64,000 bases of DNA. It comes from Cytophagales bacterium WSM2-2 (GTDB lineage: Bacteria; Bacteroidota; Bacteroidia; Cytophagales; Cyclobacteriaceae). Positions within the stretch are counted from its first letter, which is position 1. Each line of letters starts with the position of its first letter. The position numbers and the translations under genes were made by a program. The stretch is taken from positions 5,072,001-5,136,000 of the forward strand of contig BNHL01000001.1 of NCBI GenBank assembly GCA_015472025.1, written 5' to 3'. The notes below the pieces were generated by a model that was given only the letters and a program-made list of their open reading frames with translations, had not been told where the DNA came from and searched no databases. This document shows positions 62,923-64,000 of the stretch, one piece after another.

Positions 62923-63999
62923 CTACAATTCTGTCATACCCGGAATAAAAACCTTAAACAGGGTGCCAACTCCAATTGTTGATTGAAGTTTAATCTCCCC
63001 TTTTAGTTTGGATACCATTGATCGTACAATGTAAAGGCCTAGACCGTTGCCTTTGTAACTTTCTGTCGCCTTATAAAAAAGAGAAAATATTTTGTCGGTA
63101 TGTTCAGAGGCAATACCAATTCCATTATCCTCCACTGTAATTTCAGCTCCTTCATCTGAGACATTTACTGATATCTTAACAAAGCAATCATCAAGCGCAC
63201 GATTGTTATATTTAAATGAATTGGAAATGATATTGCGAAGAATAGATCTCAACCTTGTGAGATCACTCTTGAAAAAGACATTCTCCGACTGATTAACTTC
63301 AATGTATTGCTGAATGTTCGGATAAATCTTGGCGAGAGCATTTACGATTACTACCAACTCCGTTTTAAAATCAAATTTTTCAGGCTGCAAAGGAACAGCT
63401 GTGTTAAAAGCGATCTCGACAATATCCCTCAGAATATTATCCAAATGGTTCAATCGACCTTCAATTAGTTTTGAATATTTCTCAAGATTACCCGGGCTAA
63501 AGTCTTTCTGGATGAGATGCACTAATCCATAAATAGATGTAATGGGTGATCTCAAATCATGAGAGGCGTGATAAATGAAAGACTCCAGCTCATTGCTCAA
63601 GCTGAGTGCCCTTTCTGTTTCGTCCCTTCGTTCTGTGACATCTATTATTATTCCTTCAACGAACCCAACGGTTGCGAATAATTTGCAGCTTGCCGAAACC
63701 CATATTTTTTTTCCCAAATGATTAACAATCTCAAATTCAAAATTTTCAATCTTGCCTTTGGTTGAAAGTGCCCGAATGATTGAGTCAAACTTGGATGAAT
63801 CCACAAAAAAAGTATCCATGAATTTCTTGCTCCAGTCCTTGCCAAAAAGGCCTTCCGCTTTTTCATTGACCATAAGAAGTTTAAAGTCAACGATCCTGAA
63901 TTTGAAAATACCGATAAACGGATTGTTGAAAAGATTGAGGTACTCGTCCTTTACAAGGCTGAGATTATGAGAATACAATGCTTTATGCGTATTGTCTTG
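62923..63999 (-). CDS. PAS domain histidine kinase (5' end outside window)
   Basis: The frame is open to the window edge; the visible part has about 359 residues and a TTG at 63978 is unlikely to be the start. A PAS domain (residues about 10-120, EYLNLFNNPFIGIFKFRIVD, NEKAEGLFGKDW) precedes HisKA, with His in YHASHDLRSPITSIYGLV, and the ATPase with NIISNSFKYNNR, EDNGIGIASEHTDKIFSLFY and GNGLGLYIVRSM. No membrane helix in the visible part. As the gene before the broken H-NOX it is a likely H-NOX-linked kinase, which is inferred. Confidence 0.9.
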   Translation of the reverse strand, partial: QDNTHKALYSHNLSLVKDEYLNLFNNPFIGIFKFRIVDFKLLMVNEKAEGLFGKDWSKKFMDTFFVDSSKFDSIIRALSTKGKIENFEFEIVNHLGKKIWVSASCKLFATVGFVEGIIIDVTERRDETERALSLSNELESFIYHASHDLRSPITSIYGLVHLIQKDFSPGNLEKYSKLIEGRLNHLDNILRDIVEIAFNTAVPLQPEKFDFKTELVVIVNALAKIYPNIQQYIEVNQSENVFFKSDLTRLRSILRNIISNSFKYNNRALDDCFVKISVNVSDEGAEITVEDNGIGIASEHTDKIFSLFYKATESYKGNGLGLYIVRSMVSKLKGEIKLQSTIGVGTLFKVFIPGMTEL

Positions 64000-64000
64000 A

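Noticed and set aside
1..64000. tRNA, rRNA, insertion sequences, CRISPR arrays or phage genes
   Set aside because: I looked through the intergenic regions and coding products and found no cloverleaf, transposase, repeat-spacer array or phage structural gene.

Overview
The window comes from a Bacteroidota genome, most likely Cytophagales (Chryseolinea/Cyclobacteriaceae-like). The evidence is an ECF sigma / FecR / STN-type TonB receptor cassette, a BatB/BatC pair, FtsX-type permeases with a PadR regulator, LytTR and two-component-propeller signalling, an hmu haem operon with HmuY, weak Shine-Dalgarno sequences, and TAnnTTTG-like promoter boxes. GC content is moderate, at an estimated 40-45%. 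I found no tRNA, rRNA, insertion sequence, prophage or CRISPR array. Both ends cut through genes: a DUF2911 protein on the left and a PAS histidine kinase on the right.

Region 1 (1-21.5 kb) is mostly housekeeping: folC-trmB, a PepSY membrane protein with a secreted O-methyltransferase, batB-batC, a thiolase, a MORN-repeat protein, purC, a STAS protein with RNase Z, a queuosine-precursor transporter, a TrmH-type methyltransferase, a BamA/TamA-like protein, a fused alpha/beta 2-oxoacid dehydrogenase E1, riboflavin synthase, a PAS histidine kinase, a TerB-like protein and a GDSL esterase.

Region 2 (21.5-29.9 kb) is a cell-surface signalling operon read leftward: ECF sigma factor, S41 peptidase lipoprotein, FecR anti-sigma, STN-TonB receptor. 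The peptidase lies between sigma and anti-sigma, and a candidate ECF-type promoter precedes it. A penicillin acylase family enzyme is transcribed away from it.

Region 3 (30-40.4 kb) is signalling and accessory: a stand-alone receiver, a receiver-kinase hybrid, a small plug-like lipoprotein, a frameshifted exbD, a Tat-type Rieske protein, a TPR-kinase-receiver hybrid, and an FtsX permease with its PadR regulator.

Region 4 (40.5-47.3 kb) is a haem uptake operon, hmuT-hmuU-hmuV::hmuS-hmuR-hmuY. The ATPase and the haem-degrading factor are fused in one frame, and three consecutive inverted repeats lie directly before hmuT.

Region 5 (47.3-57.7 kb) holds a GbsR/MarR-like regulator with a matching operator before itself and before its neighbour, a repeat-rich secreted protein, an ABC exporter, and an ECF42-type sigma factor with two DGPF/YCII proteins.

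Region 6 (57.3-64 kb) has a LytTR regulator with a very large propeller histidine kinase, then a leftward group of a PAS kinase, an H-NOX gene broken by a stop codon and a frameshift, and a small hypothetical gene. Three genes or candidate genes are disrupted (exbD, H-NOX and an unknown gene near 57.5 kb), which points to gene decay or to assembly errors that should be checked against reads.
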